Shown here one piece after another: positions 17,718 to 25,968 of a stretch of 64,000 bases of DNA; position 1 is the stretch's first letter; each line of letters starts with the position of its first letter. The stretch comes from JBICHN01 sp043101845. Its GTDB lineage: Bacteria; Planctomycetota; Phycisphaerae; Phycisphaerales; UBA5793. Below the pieces are notes generated by a model that was not told the origin of the DNA, ran no database searches, and was given only the letters and a program-made list of their open reading frames with translations. Both the position numbers and the translations under genes were made by a program. The stretch lies in contig JBICHN010000011.1 of assembly GCA_043101845.1 (NCBI GenBank), forward strand, positions 806,001 to 870,000, in the 5' to 3' direction.

Positions 17718-17868
17718 TCGCTCATCGTCTCAATGGAGAATAGGGGGGACTCAGGTCGACGCGCATCACGCCACACAAGACATCATCATAGCGCCTTGTT
17801 CGACAAGCCCGTGGTGATCTTTCATCGGTCGGGGGTGGTCAAATTCTCAAGTTCAGACCGGCCATCGG

Positions 17869-20073
17869 TCAGGCCCCGAGGTGCATGCCGCCGGCGCTCC
17901 ACACGCCGATGACCGTGCCGAGGCCACCCATCCGTTCGTTCATTGAATTCACGAACTTCCGCTCGCCGGCGGGCTCGGGCGGCTGGATCCCGAGAAAGAC
18001 GACCGCGGAGTCGGCGGAGGTTTCGCGAATGCCGGCGTTGACATCGTCGTGGACCACGACCAATGGCGTGGCGTCGATCCGGGCTTCGACGATGAGTTCC
18101 CGAAGCCGCTCCTCCGCCTCCTTGCGTCCCTCGTTTTCCCGAATGACCCGAAGGAGTCGGAGACGGCGGCCGCGCCATGGGTCGTTCTGGAGGAGCAGAT
18201 GCGCCAATAGCGCCATGAGTTGACCGTTTGCTCGCCCGCGCCACCAGACATCGATCGGGCCGGGCGGAACGATCCAGGGATCCGCCATCTCGGGCGAAGG
18301 CCTCACCGTGAGCACGCTCTTTTTCAGCGCGGCGACCTTTCGGAGTGTCACCCCAAAGTCTTCGGACCGGGCCGGATCATTCGGCCAACCGGTCATGACC
18401 ACATTCGGGCGCAGAGCTCCGATTCCGTAACACTGAACGAGCGCTTCGATCCCCATCGAGATCTTCGGAGCGACCAGCACGGCGGGGAACGCCTCGAGCT
18501 CCTGGTCATTGATAAACCGCCGCATCGTCACCTCATCCTGCTCGCGTCGCTCGAGCTGGGCGCCGACTTCGCCCACGATGACGGATCCGAGCGTGAGAAG
18601 ACCACGGCCGCCGGTGAGCCAGTAGCCGTACACGGCGAGATGCGTGCGATCACCCGGCCCGGCGCCAAGCGCGAGGATCGAGGGGCGCCAGTTCTTCGGG
18701 TGGTACGCCTCGTCTTCGAGCGTCATGAGGTTGCGCCGTGCTCGTTCGAATGCGGCGCCGCGCTTCACATCGCCCCAGGTCGCCTGAATCTCACGCCGTT
18801 CGAGCAGTCGATGCAGGCCCACCATGACCGCGATCGCGATGAGCGCCCACTGCCACTGGATGAGAAACATCGCTGCGAGACAGCCCACGAACCCGAGCAG
18901 CGCCGTCGACCAGTGACTCAGCCGGAATGTGGGGCGGTAACTCGGATTCCGTGTGATGGATTCGTAGAAGGTCGCGAGGTTGAGCGTGCCGTAGGTGATC
19001 ATGAAGAACATGGTGATGATGGGCGCGATCGCGTTGAGGTCGCCGAGGAGAATCCCGGCCTGAGCGATGACGAAGGTGAGCACGATGGCGCGACGCGGCT
19101 CGTTTGCGCGCTGGCTCCCCTTGGCGAAGAATCGCAGCCGCCGAAACACTTCATCGCGTGCCAATGCCTGGAGGATGCGCGGCGCGCCCATCATGCTCCC
19201 GAGCGCCGACGAGAGCGTTGCGGCGAAGATACCGGCGGAGATCAGCGCCGGCGACCAGGCGGCGTCTTTGACGATCAGCGTGTTTTCGATCAGCCGCTCA
19301 CGCGACGCCACGGCGCCGAGCACAAGCGCCATGAGCACATAGATAATCCCGGTCACGATGATCGACGCGAGCGTGCCGCGCGGGATCGCCCGGCCCGGAT
19401 CGCGCAGGTCGCCGGACATGTTCGCGCCGGCCATGATTCCCGTCGCTGCGGGAAAGAAGAGCGCGAACATCGTGAAGAAGTTTTCGTCGAGGCTGTAGTC
19501 GGGGCTCCAGTTGTCGGCGAATCGCTCGGCGCCCACGGCATCGGCGGCGCCGCCGAAGAATGAGATCAGAGAAAGCGCGAGAAGCGCAAGGATGAAGTAC
19601 TGGATACGAATCGCCCAGCTCGCGCCGATGATGACACAGACGAACACCACGGCGTTCACCGCCGTGGCGATGGCGCGAAACGACCAGTCGAGACCCGGAA
19701 ACGCGTCCACGAGCGCTTCGGTGAAACCGATGACATACATCGAAACCGAAATCGCCTGCGCGAGAAAGAATACGACGCCGATGGCGCCGCCAAATTCGAC
19801 GCCGAGGCTCCGGCTGATGAGGTAATAGGCGCCACCTCCCTGAACCCGCGTATTCGTCGCGATCGCTGACAGCGAGAGCGCGGTAAGCGTGGTGATCGCC
19901 TTCGAAATGAGAATGATCAAGATCGCGGCGAGAACCCCCGCGTTCCCCACCACCTGACCGAGTCGCAGGAACATGATGACGCCGAGGATCGTCAGCGTGC
20001 AGGGCGTAAACACGCCCCCGAAGGTTCCGAAGCGATTCGTCGAATTGGCTTGAAGCTGAGGTGCGGAAGTCAT
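17869..20073 (-). CDS. SLC12-like cation-chloride / amino-acid permease superfamily transporter
   Basis: 734 residues. Residues ~15-430 hold about 12 membrane segments with the APC-fold start FGTFGGVFTPCTLTILGVIMFLR, typical of Na-K-Cl cotransporter-like proteins, and GGGAYYLISRSLG in TM3. After TM12 there is a ~290-residue soluble domain (ILALGAGPGDRTHLAVYGYWL onward) equivalent to the SLC12 C-terminal regulatory domain. The transported ions cannot be proven; chloride with a cation is the family expectation. It is a single gene with no co-directional neighbour closer than DinB, 94 bases upstream. Confidence 0.85.
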   Translation of the reverse strand: MTSAPQLQANSTNRFGTFGGVFTPCTLTILGVIMFLRLGQVVGNAGVLAAILIILISKAITTLTALSLSAIATNTRVQGGGAYYLISRSLGVEFGGAIGVVFFLAQAISVSMYVIGFTEALVDAFPGLDWSFRAIATAVNAVVFVCVIIGASWAIRIQYFILALLALSLISFFGGAADAVGAERFADNWSPDYSLDENFFTMFALFFPAATGIMAGANMSGDLRDPGRAIPRGTLASIIVTGIIYVLMALVLGAVASRERLIENTLIVKDAAWSPALISAGIFAATLSSALGSMMGAPRILQALARDEVFRRLRFFAKGSQRANEPRRAIVLTFVIAQAGILLGDLNAIAPIITMFFMITYGTLNLATFYESITRNPSYRPTFRLSHWSTALLGFVGCLAAMFLIQWQWALIAIAVMVGLHRLLERREIQATWGDVKRGAAFERARRNLMTLEDEAYHPKNWRPSILALGAGPGDRTHLAVYGYWLTGGRGLLTLGSVIVGEVGAQLERREQDEVTMRRFINDQELEAFPAVLVAPKISMGIEALVQCYGIGALRPNVVMTGWPNDPARSEDFGVTLRKVAALKKSVLTVRPSPEMADPWIVPPGPIDVWWRGRANGQLMALLAHLLLQNDPWRGRRLRLLRVIRENEGRKEAEERLRELIVEARIDATPLVVVHDDVNAGIRETSADSAVVFLGIQPPEPAGERKFVNSMNERMGGLGTVIGVWSAGGMHLGA

Positions 20074-20167
20074 GCGGCGAGCGCCAGCGCGGCTCTCCGA
20101 GAGCGTGGGTTCGGCGACCGATGGCGTAGATCATACGGTGGGCGGGCGCCTCCGCAAGACGCGGCGG

Positions 20168-20686
20168 CTAGATCGACCACGAGCCCGCATAGCGCGTCTC
20201 GTACTCGCCCGCAGAGGCGTCGACATTCTCGTAGAGCCGTTTCGCGATCTGTCGGAAGTGCAGCCAGTCGTGCGCCGCCCACGCGGCCAGGAGATCACCG
20301 GCGCGAATCGGACCGAGGCGTGGATGGACATGAGCTCGCGACCAGTCGGGCGCCTCGAGTTCATGAAGCCACGCAACACTGATCTCCCGCTCACCTACGA
20401 ATTCCGCGGCCACGATGGGAAGAGGTCGTTCGCGGTATGATCGCGCTTCCGCCCAGCCCTGCGGATCGATCGGAGGCCAGGCCTTCTCGGGCGTAAAGAG
20501 TGTCGACTCAAGTCGCGCGCGAAAATCCTCACGCTCCTCATCGAGGAGGTGCGCGACGATCTCGAGGATCGACCACTCGCCCTTCGGGCCCTGGCGAGCC
20601 GCGACCTCGGTCGGAAGGCCGCCGACAATCGCCAGCAGCACTCCTCCGAATCGTTCGAGTGACGCGATGAGCGCCTGTTCGTTCAT
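20168..20686 (-). CDS. DinB family protein
   Basis: 172 residues. It matches the DinB/YfiT four-helix bundle family: WSILEIVAHLLDEEREDF contributes the first metal His, and AAHDWLHFRQI the last two. The members are putative metal-dependent enzymes, some of them thiol (bacillithiol or mycothiol) transferases; the substrate is unknown here. The start MNEQALIASLERFGG at 20686 is preferred over the in-frame upstream Met at 20698. It is separated by 22 bases from the upstream bactofilin-like gene on the same strand. Confidence 0.85.
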   Translation of the reverse strand: MNEQALIASLERFGGVLLAIVGGLPTEVAARQGPKGEWSILEIVAHLLDEEREDFRARLESTLFTPEKAWPPIDPQGWAEARSYRERPLPIVAAEFVGEREISVAWLHELEAPDWSRAHVHPRLGPIRAGDLLAAWAAHDWLHFRQIAKRLYENVDASAGEYETRYAGSWSI

Positions 20687-20708
20687 GTCTCTACACACTC
20701 GCGACGGC

Positions 20709-21356
20709 TCAGCCTTCGGGTTCAGGCTCCGGTATCGACCCCGGCTCGGGATCCGTCTCTACCGCGCCTGGGTCGACCGGCGGCGCCGCCGGCGCTTCTG
20801 GTCGATTGAGCACCTGATAGTCGCCGGTGATCGTGCCCTCGATCACGGCGCCGGGTTGAATGTCGACGAGCTGCGCCAACTCGATTCGAATGTCGCCTCG
20901 AACGATGGCGCCGCGTTGTATCTCGACGGACTGCGCCAATTCGACATGGAGGTCGCCATCGAGGACAGCGCCGTCACTGAGCGTAAGTGTCTGGCCGAAG
21001 AAGTGCAGATCGCCCTTCATCTCGTTCTCGATCATGGCAGTCTGCGCGACAAGAACGAGATCGTCTTCCGCGACAGCGTCAATGACGATGGTCTGCGTGA
21101 AGAAAACCGTCGGCTCGATAATCGGCGTCGTCACGCGGCTCGTTTGACTCGTGACGACCTGGTATCCCTGCTCTTCGAACTGGGCGACGAATTCCTGCGC
21201 GCGTCCGAACACGGCACGGTACGCCCATATGCCGCCCCCGCAGAGCAGGGCGAGTCCAAGCACGAGCACCGTCGCGCAGCCGATGGCGATCTTGGCGCCA
21301 GATGACATCCCGCGCCGTGGCTCCTGCTCGCCGTAGTTTGAATCGAATCGACTCAT
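20709..21356 (-). CDS. Membrane-anchored bactofilin-like beta-helix protein
   Basis: 215 residues. A polar N-terminus is followed by one membrane segment (~21-47, KIAIGCATVLVLGLALLCGG). The next ~100 residues are a ladder of 17-20-residue repeats: DDLVLVAQTAMIENEMK, GDLHFFGQTLTLSDGAVLD, GDLHVELAQSVEIQRGAIVR, GDIRIELAQLVDIQPGAVIE, GTIT. This pattern predicts a short right-handed beta-helix like bactofilins (polymer-forming cytoskeletal proteins). The C-terminus is Pro/Glu-rich. The family call rests on the repeat pattern, not on a full-length match. The repeats face the outside if the N-terminus is in the cytoplasm, which would be unusual for a bactofilin. Confidence 0.6.
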   Translation of the reverse strand: MSRFDSNYGEQEPRRGMSSGAKIAIGCATVLVLGLALLCGGGIWAYRAVFGRAQEFVAQFEEQGYQVVTSQTSRVTTPIIEPTVFFTQTIVIDAVAEDDLVLVAQTAMIENEMKGDLHFFGQTLTLSDGAVLDGDLHVELAQSVEIQRGAIVRGDIRIELAQLVDIQPGAVIEGTITGDYQVLNRPEAPAAPPVDPGAVETDPEPGSIPEPEPEG

Positions 21357-21542
21357 CGCTTCCTTTCTCTTCCGCGGGAGGTCATCGTAGCGAATCTCTC
21401 CGATTTCGCCGCGTCCCGCCGCCTGTCCATTCCGAGAATCTCAGTCGAAATTCCGTGGTCAGGTGTCCCGACCATGTCCTGATCCGACATGCGTGAATGG
21501 AATCTCGTTATGATCGGTCGACCTTGGCCGAGGAGTGAACTT

Positions 21543-22133
21543 GTGGGCGTGGCGGTCACTCTGTTCTTCGATCGACGCACGACGAGACGAATTCGTCAGC
21601 TCTGGAACACGCTCGCCGATCACGATCTTTCCTCGGCGGTCACGGGTCCGGAATGCCGTCCCCACCTGACGCTCGCCGTCGTGGAGTCCCCGGCCGATAC
21701 GGAACGGATCCGGGCCGCGACTCGAGCGACCATTCCGCAAATCCCAAGCTTCCGCCTTGAACTCACAAGCGTCGGCGCATTCCGAGGAGATTCAGGAGTC
21801 GCCTTCATCGCGCCGGCCGTGACCGAGCGTCTCGTTCTCGCCCACCGGTTCCTGCAACGCAATCTTCTCGAGGCCGGAATCCCGGTCGCCGAGCATTACG
21901 ACGAGAGGCAGTGGACACCGCATCTGACGATTGGGATCGGCCTCGACCCGCCGCGCCTCGCGACAGCGCTCGAACTCGCCCGCCATTCGGCGGTGTTTGG
22001 GCCGGCGCAGGCGACGCAACTTGGAGTGGTTCGTTTCTTTCCGATCGACGAAGTCGCGGTGTATCGTTTGCCTGAATCGAGTCGTTCCGAGAAAGGCGCA
22101 TCGGGTAGAGTTTTCAGGAGGGTGTCGCCATGA
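21543..22133 (+). CDS. 2H phosphoesterase / 2'-5' RNA ligase family protein
   Basis: 196 residues. The two HxT motifs that define the 2H superfamily are present: CRPHLTLAVVES and WTPHLTIGIGL. Members are cyclic phosphodiesterases or reversible 2'-5' RNA ligases; the substrate is unknown here. I choose GTG 21543 because GAGGAG precedes it by 8 bases and the conserved fold starts VGVAVTLFFD; an ATG at 21489 would add 18 non-conserved residues. The stop overlaps the ATG of the lipoprotein gene (ATGA), so the two are probably co-translated. Confidence 0.8.
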   Translation: MGVAVTLFFDRRTTRRIRQLWNTLADHDLSSAVTGPECRPHLTLAVVESPADTERIRAATRATIPQIPSFRLELTSVGAFRGDSGVAFIAPAVTERLVLAHRFLQRNLLEAGIPVAEHYDERQWTPHLTIGIGLDPPRLATALELARHSAVFGPAQATQLGVVRFFPIDEVAVYRLPESSRSEKGASGRVFRRVSP

Positions 22134-22765
22134 ATCGAGTTCGTTACCTCGTCGCCGGATTTGTCGCTACGCTGCTCACCGCGTGCGGAACGCCATCCGT
22201 CAACCCGCTTTACCTCGAGAGCGATGAGCTCGTTCAAGATGACGCGTTGATCGGCGTCTGGCGTGCCTCCGGTGATACGGCGACTTACGAAGTCCGCGGG
22301 ACTCCGGAGACGGATCACTACGAAGTGGTCATCCGCACCGGCGCCGACGAAGACGAGCCAGAGGAGTGGACGCTCGAGATGCGGCTCATCGATCTTCCGA
22401 GCGGACGCTGGGCCGATTTTCAACCGGCCGACGATGAGCGCGAGGCGATTCGCGATCGCTGGGGACCCATGTTCGTCTCCACGCACCTCTTTGCGCGAAT
22501 CGAGTTGGAGGATGAGTCCCTCAAGCTCTGGATGCTGCGACCGTCGTGGATGCGTGAGGCGCTCAACGATGACGAGGATCCGTTGCGAACCGTCGAACTC
22601 GACGATGCCATCCTCATCGTCGATACCACGGAGCGCCTCCGGTCTTACCTTGATCGGATCGCGAAGGACGAAGACGCATTCGACGCGATGACGCTGCGGC
22701 GCCAGCAGAACAGAGAGGCGGACGAACCCGGCGGCGAACAGCCGGACGGTTCAAATGGCGGGTGA
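22130..22765 (+). CDS. Putative lipoprotein of unknown function
   Basis: 211 residues. The N-terminus is a lipoprotein signal (MNRVRYLVAGFVATLLTACG), with Cys19 as the expected lipidated residue. The mature part is acidic and has an Asp/Glu-rich middle and hydrophilic end; no catalytic motif was recognised. Its ATG overlaps the stop of the 2H phosphoesterase gene. The last 15 bases overlap the end of the convergent methyltransferase gene. Confidence 0.75.
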   Translation: MNRVRYLVAGFVATLLTACGTPSVNPLYLESDELVQDDALIGVWRASGDTATYEVRGTPETDHYEVVIRTGADEDEPEEWTLEMRLIDLPSGRWADFQPADDEREAIRDRWGPMFVSTHLFARIELEDESLKLWMLRPSWMREALNDDEDPLRTVELDDAILIVDTTERLRSYLDRIAKDEDAFDAMTLRRQQNREADEPGGEQPDGSNGG

Positions 22766-23638
22766 GGCGACCTCCCGGATGGTGGGTCGCCATTTGGCGA
22801 GTCGTGTTCGCATGACGTTGATCGCTTCGGGATTCGAATCGACCAGCGTGACCCGGCGTCCGCCGGCGGCCCCTGCTTCACCGAGCGTTCCGCTCCCGGC
22901 GAAGAAATCGAGCAGTTCGTCGCCCGGATTGGAGTGGGCTCGGACGAGGCGTCCCACCACGCCGATCGGTTTCTGCGTCGGATAGCCGGTCTTCTCGTGC
23001 CCGTTCGGGCTCACGATGGTGTGCCACCACACATCCGTCGGGGTCTTGCCCCTCGCCGCCTTCTCGGCAGTGACGAGTCCGGGCGCCATGTAGGGAATGC
23101 GATCGAGTTCCTCATAGTTGAACACCGCCTGCGCCGGGTCCTTCGCGTACCAGAAGATCGTGTCGTGCTTCGCCGGCCAGCGCGATTTCGAACGGCCGCC
23201 GTAGTCGTACGCCCAGATGATCTCGTTCATAAACGACCGGCGTCCGAACAATCGATCCAGCGCAACTTTGACATAGTGCGCTTCACGGTAGTCGAGATGA
23301 ACGAACAGTGATCCGGACGGTTTGAGCACGCGACGGGCGTGCTCGAGTCGAGGCCCCAGGAATTCGAGGTAGTCGTCGAAGGCGTCGTCGAACGCAAGCG
23401 AACCGAGCGTTTCGGTTCGATATCGACGGCCGGCGAATCCGGTCCGGTCGCCGTGCGCGTCGACCTGCGTCGTCCGGATCCGATTTCGCCGCTGTTCCCG
23501 TCCCGTGTTGAACGGAGGATCGATGTAGATCAGATCGAACGAATCGTCGGCGCAACCTTGCAGGAACGGCAGGTTGTCACCACGATGGATTACGATTGAC
23601 CCTGCTCTCGACGCTTCCGGTGGCGAGTTCGACATCAC
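22751..23638 (-). CDS. Orphan site-specific DNA methyltransferase (beta-class order)
   Basis: 295 residues. Motif IV is DLIYIDPPFNTGR (DPPF at ~40-43), and the SAM-binding motif DFFAGSGTLGEAG lies near residue 246. This order (catalytic motif first, SAM motif last) is the beta class of N6-adenine/N4-cytosine methyltransferases, as in CcrM-like enzymes. No restriction endonuclease gene lies beside it, so it looks solitary; it might act in gene regulation or defence. The target sequence cannot be predicted. MMSNSPPEAS starts with two Met codons; either is possible. The 3' end overlaps the lipoprotein gene by 15 bases. Confidence 0.85.
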   Translation of the reverse strand: MMSNSPPEASRAGSIVIHRGDNLPFLQGCADDSFDLIYIDPPFNTGREQRRNRIRTTQVDAHGDRTGFAGRRYRTETLGSLAFDDAFDDYLEFLGPRLEHARRVLKPSGSLFVHLDYREAHYVKVALDRLFGRRSFMNEIIWAYDYGGRSKSRWPAKHDTIFWYAKDPAQAVFNYEELDRIPYMAPGLVTAEKAARGKTPTDVWWHTIVSPNGHEKTGYPTQKPIGVVGRLVRAHSNPGDELLDFFAGSGTLGEAGAAGGRRVTLVDSNPEAINVMRTRLAKWRPTIREVASPAI

Positions 23639-23733
23639 CGCATTCTACGACTTGGTAAGTGCGGCAATGAAATCGACGCGAAAGCATGGCCTCCGCGTCG
23701 ATTCGTGATCGATCAGAAATGTGACCGACGCCG

Positions 23734-25023
23734 TCAGAGCACGGTTACTTCGTTTACAACGCAGCAGAAGGTTCCGTCGGCGTCCGGAGTAAAGGTGACG
23801 AAGTAAAACGTTCGTCCACTCGCGGCGCGCGGCACGCCGACGGTGAAGGAACCGTCGCCGGCGCCGTCGAGTCGGCCTTGTCCGACGAGATTACTCGTGC
23901 CGCCGTTGCAGGACAGGAAGTTGCCGACGCTCGCGGTAAGCGGATCGGCGCAGTCGCATGCGGCGTTGGCGTCTTGCTCACTCAGGAAGTAGCTGATCGC
24001 AAACGACTCATTCGGCTGTCCTCCCAGCAGTGTGAAGGTTGCGGGAGACCCGCCGACGAACGCGGAGGTCGTAACATCGATGCAGTCGTCGCCGCGTTCG
24101 ATGTAGAACACCACCATCCCGCCGACCGGGTCGGGGCAGAAGCCGAGCGTGTAGTCGAAGCACTCGGTGAACGGGTCATAGATTCCGTCCCAGTTGTCAT
24201 CGTCGTACACAATGGGGAGTGATTCACCTTGTGCGGCGATGTCTTTCGGCGCCCACATCCAAGTCTGGTTGTTGGCCGAACGCACACTGAGTTGCGTGTC
24301 GTAGAAGAATTCGATCTCGTGGCCGAACTCGCCCGGTGGGACGGTGAGTGGGATTCCGAAACCGGCGAGGTCGATATCCGTCCAGTAGTAGCTCGTGGGC
24401 GACGCCGGGAGCGCGCCGAAGCTCACCCAGATTCCCGTAAGGAAATTTGGCTCCTGCGATCCGCAGAACTGGTCGAAGTGTCCGTCGTAAGTGGAAACCG
24501 CAATCACGGTATCGCCAACGAGATTGCCATTCGGGTCGGTATCTCCTGGGTCGAAGTTGTTCGACCAGGCCATCTGGAAGCGGCAAATGTTGTCGTCGAC
24601 CGCGTTCCGCACGACGGAGTTCGCCGATACACGACGGCCCCCGTGCGAGTAGGTTCCAGTGAAGAACCAGCGCCAGTCCGGTCCAACACATTGCGAGCCG
24701 AATCCGCCGACATCGCACCACGGGTCGAAGCCCCCGTTCAGCGCCCCATCCACGGGCGCGCCCTTGCCGCGGAAGCAGGGGTCGAATTCGATCGCGGCCT
24801 CGAATGCGTCGAACCCCCGCCTGAAACAGGCGCCGTTGTCGCCGCCAACATAGGGGATCGCCTCGCCGAGGGTGCCGTCGGCATAGATGGCGCCGATCGC
24901 GACCGGTTCGACATACTGGCCCGAGGGGCCGCCCGCAAGTTCACGCGGCTCCGCGGCCGCGGTCAGCGCCAGGCCGCAACCGGCGAGCGTCGTCGATAAG
25001 AGTAAGGTCATCTGTCGCATCAT
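23734..25023 (-). CDS. Secreted protein with shared C-terminal beta module
   Basis: 429 residues from ATG 25023, with GTGGAGGAAGAAGCG just upstream. A signal peptide (MMRQMTLLLSTTLAGCGLALTAAA) is followed by a Cys- and aromatic-rich, low-Lys mature protein. The last ~115 residues (GGSPATFTLLGGQPNESFA, DGSFTVGVPRAASGRTFYFV) resemble the C-termini of the subtilase (32391-33968) and the DNRLRE protein (39404-40438) in this window. The body has no recognised domain; its repeated GDxxGDT-like spacing hints at a structural or calcium-binding role, but this is speculative. Confidence 0.7.
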   Translation of the reverse strand: MMRQMTLLLSTTLAGCGLALTAAAEPRELAGGPSGQYVEPVAIGAIYADGTLGEAIPYVGGDNGACFRRGFDAFEAAIEFDPCFRGKGAPVDGALNGGFDPWCDVGGFGSQCVGPDWRWFFTGTYSHGGRRVSANSVVRNAVDDNICRFQMAWSNNFDPGDTDPNGNLVGDTVIAVSTYDGHFDQFCGSQEPNFLTGIWVSFGALPASPTSYYWTDIDLAGFGIPLTVPPGEFGHEIEFFYDTQLSVRSANNQTWMWAPKDIAAQGESLPIVYDDDNWDGIYDPFTECFDYTLGFCPDPVGGMVVFYIERGDDCIDVTTSAFVGGSPATFTLLGGQPNESFAISYFLSEQDANAACDCADPLTASVGNFLSCNGGTSNLVGQGRLDGAGDGSFTVGVPRAASGRTFYFVTFTPDADGTFCCVVNEVTVL

Positions 25024-25191
25024 CGCTTCTTCCTCCACGAGAGGCCCGTTCCGTTTCATCGCACTCACGATGAGACTCCACGGGCCGAAGATACAGCGAT
25101 TCACAAATCGCGCCAAGTCGTAGCCGGTCGGTTCGCCTCTGTCACCGCGAGAACGCTGGACAGCCTTGCTCGAATCCGTACCATGCGCCGC

Positions 25192-25950
25192 ATGAGTACG
25201 ACCGGCGAAGCATCGCGACGGCGCGATCTCTCAAACCTGCCGACGAATCACGGCTTTCGACTGCGCGGCGTCGAGATGACGCGCATCGAGACCTTCACCG
25301 ATGCGGCATTCGCCTTCGCGCTTACCCTGCTGGTCATCTCGTTTGAAGTGCCGACGCGATTCGATGAACTCGTTCGCCGCCTCTATGACATTCCGGCGTT
25401 TGCGATGAGCTTCGCGCTGCTCATGATCTTCTGGTACGGGCACCATGTCTGGAGCCGTCGGTACGGGCTCGATGATCTCACGACCGTTTTCCTGAGCTGC
25501 GTCCTCGTCTTCACCGTGCTCGTCTATGTCTACCCGCTTAAGTTTCTCGCCGGATCGTTCTTCGTCTGGTTCGCCTACCTGACGGGGATGACCATTCCGC
25601 CGAACGCGCCGCGGATTGACGCCGATGAGTTGAACCCGATGTTTATCGTGTACGGGATCGGCTTCGTCTCAATGTCGACGACCCTCGTCCTGCTCTATGC
25701 GCACGCCTGGCGGCGACGCGTCGAACTCGAACTCAACGAACTCGAACGGTACATCACGAAGTGTGAAGTCGTTTCGTGGCTCATCGTCATCGGTGTCGGA
25801 CTGCTTTCGATCACTCTTGCGCTCGCCGTTCCCGCGAACATGTTCGGCGTGCCCGGCTGGGCCTACGCGTTGCTCGCGATCGTCATGCCGATCTTCGGTG
25901 TCGTGACGGACCGCCGTATTCGCGCGCTGCGGGAGTCCGGCGCCGCGTAA
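25192..25950 (+). CDS. TMEM175 / DUF1211 family membrane protein
   Basis: About 252 residues with six predicted membrane helices. The TM1 motif RIETFTDAAFAFALTLLVI corresponds to the R-x3-FSDG-x-FAI-x2-TLL signature of bacterial TMEM175 potassium channels. The usual FSDG is FTDA here, so the pore-lining motif is altered. In the family a tetramer forms a leak K+ channel. The start is uncertain: ATG 25183 and ATG 25192 both lack an SD. The gene converges on acnA with 18 bases between the stops. Confidence 0.75.
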   Translation: MSTTGEASRRRDLSNLPTNHGFRLRGVEMTRIETFTDAAFAFALTLLVISFEVPTRFDELVRRLYDIPAFAMSFALLMIFWYGHHVWSRRYGLDDLTTVFLSCVLVFTVLVYVYPLKFLAGSFFVWFAYLTGMTIPPNAPRIDADELNPMFIVYGIGFVSMSTTLVLLYAHAWRRRVELELNELERYITKCEVVSWLIVIGVGLLSITLALAVPANMFGVPGWAYALLAIVMPIFGVVTDRRIRALRESGAA

Positions 25951-25968
25951 ACCTGTCCTCGACTTCGC

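Noticed and set aside
18220..19563. A 447-residue plus-strand frame opposite the SLC12-like transporter
   Set aside because: No domain; the transporter on the other strand has the full membrane pattern.
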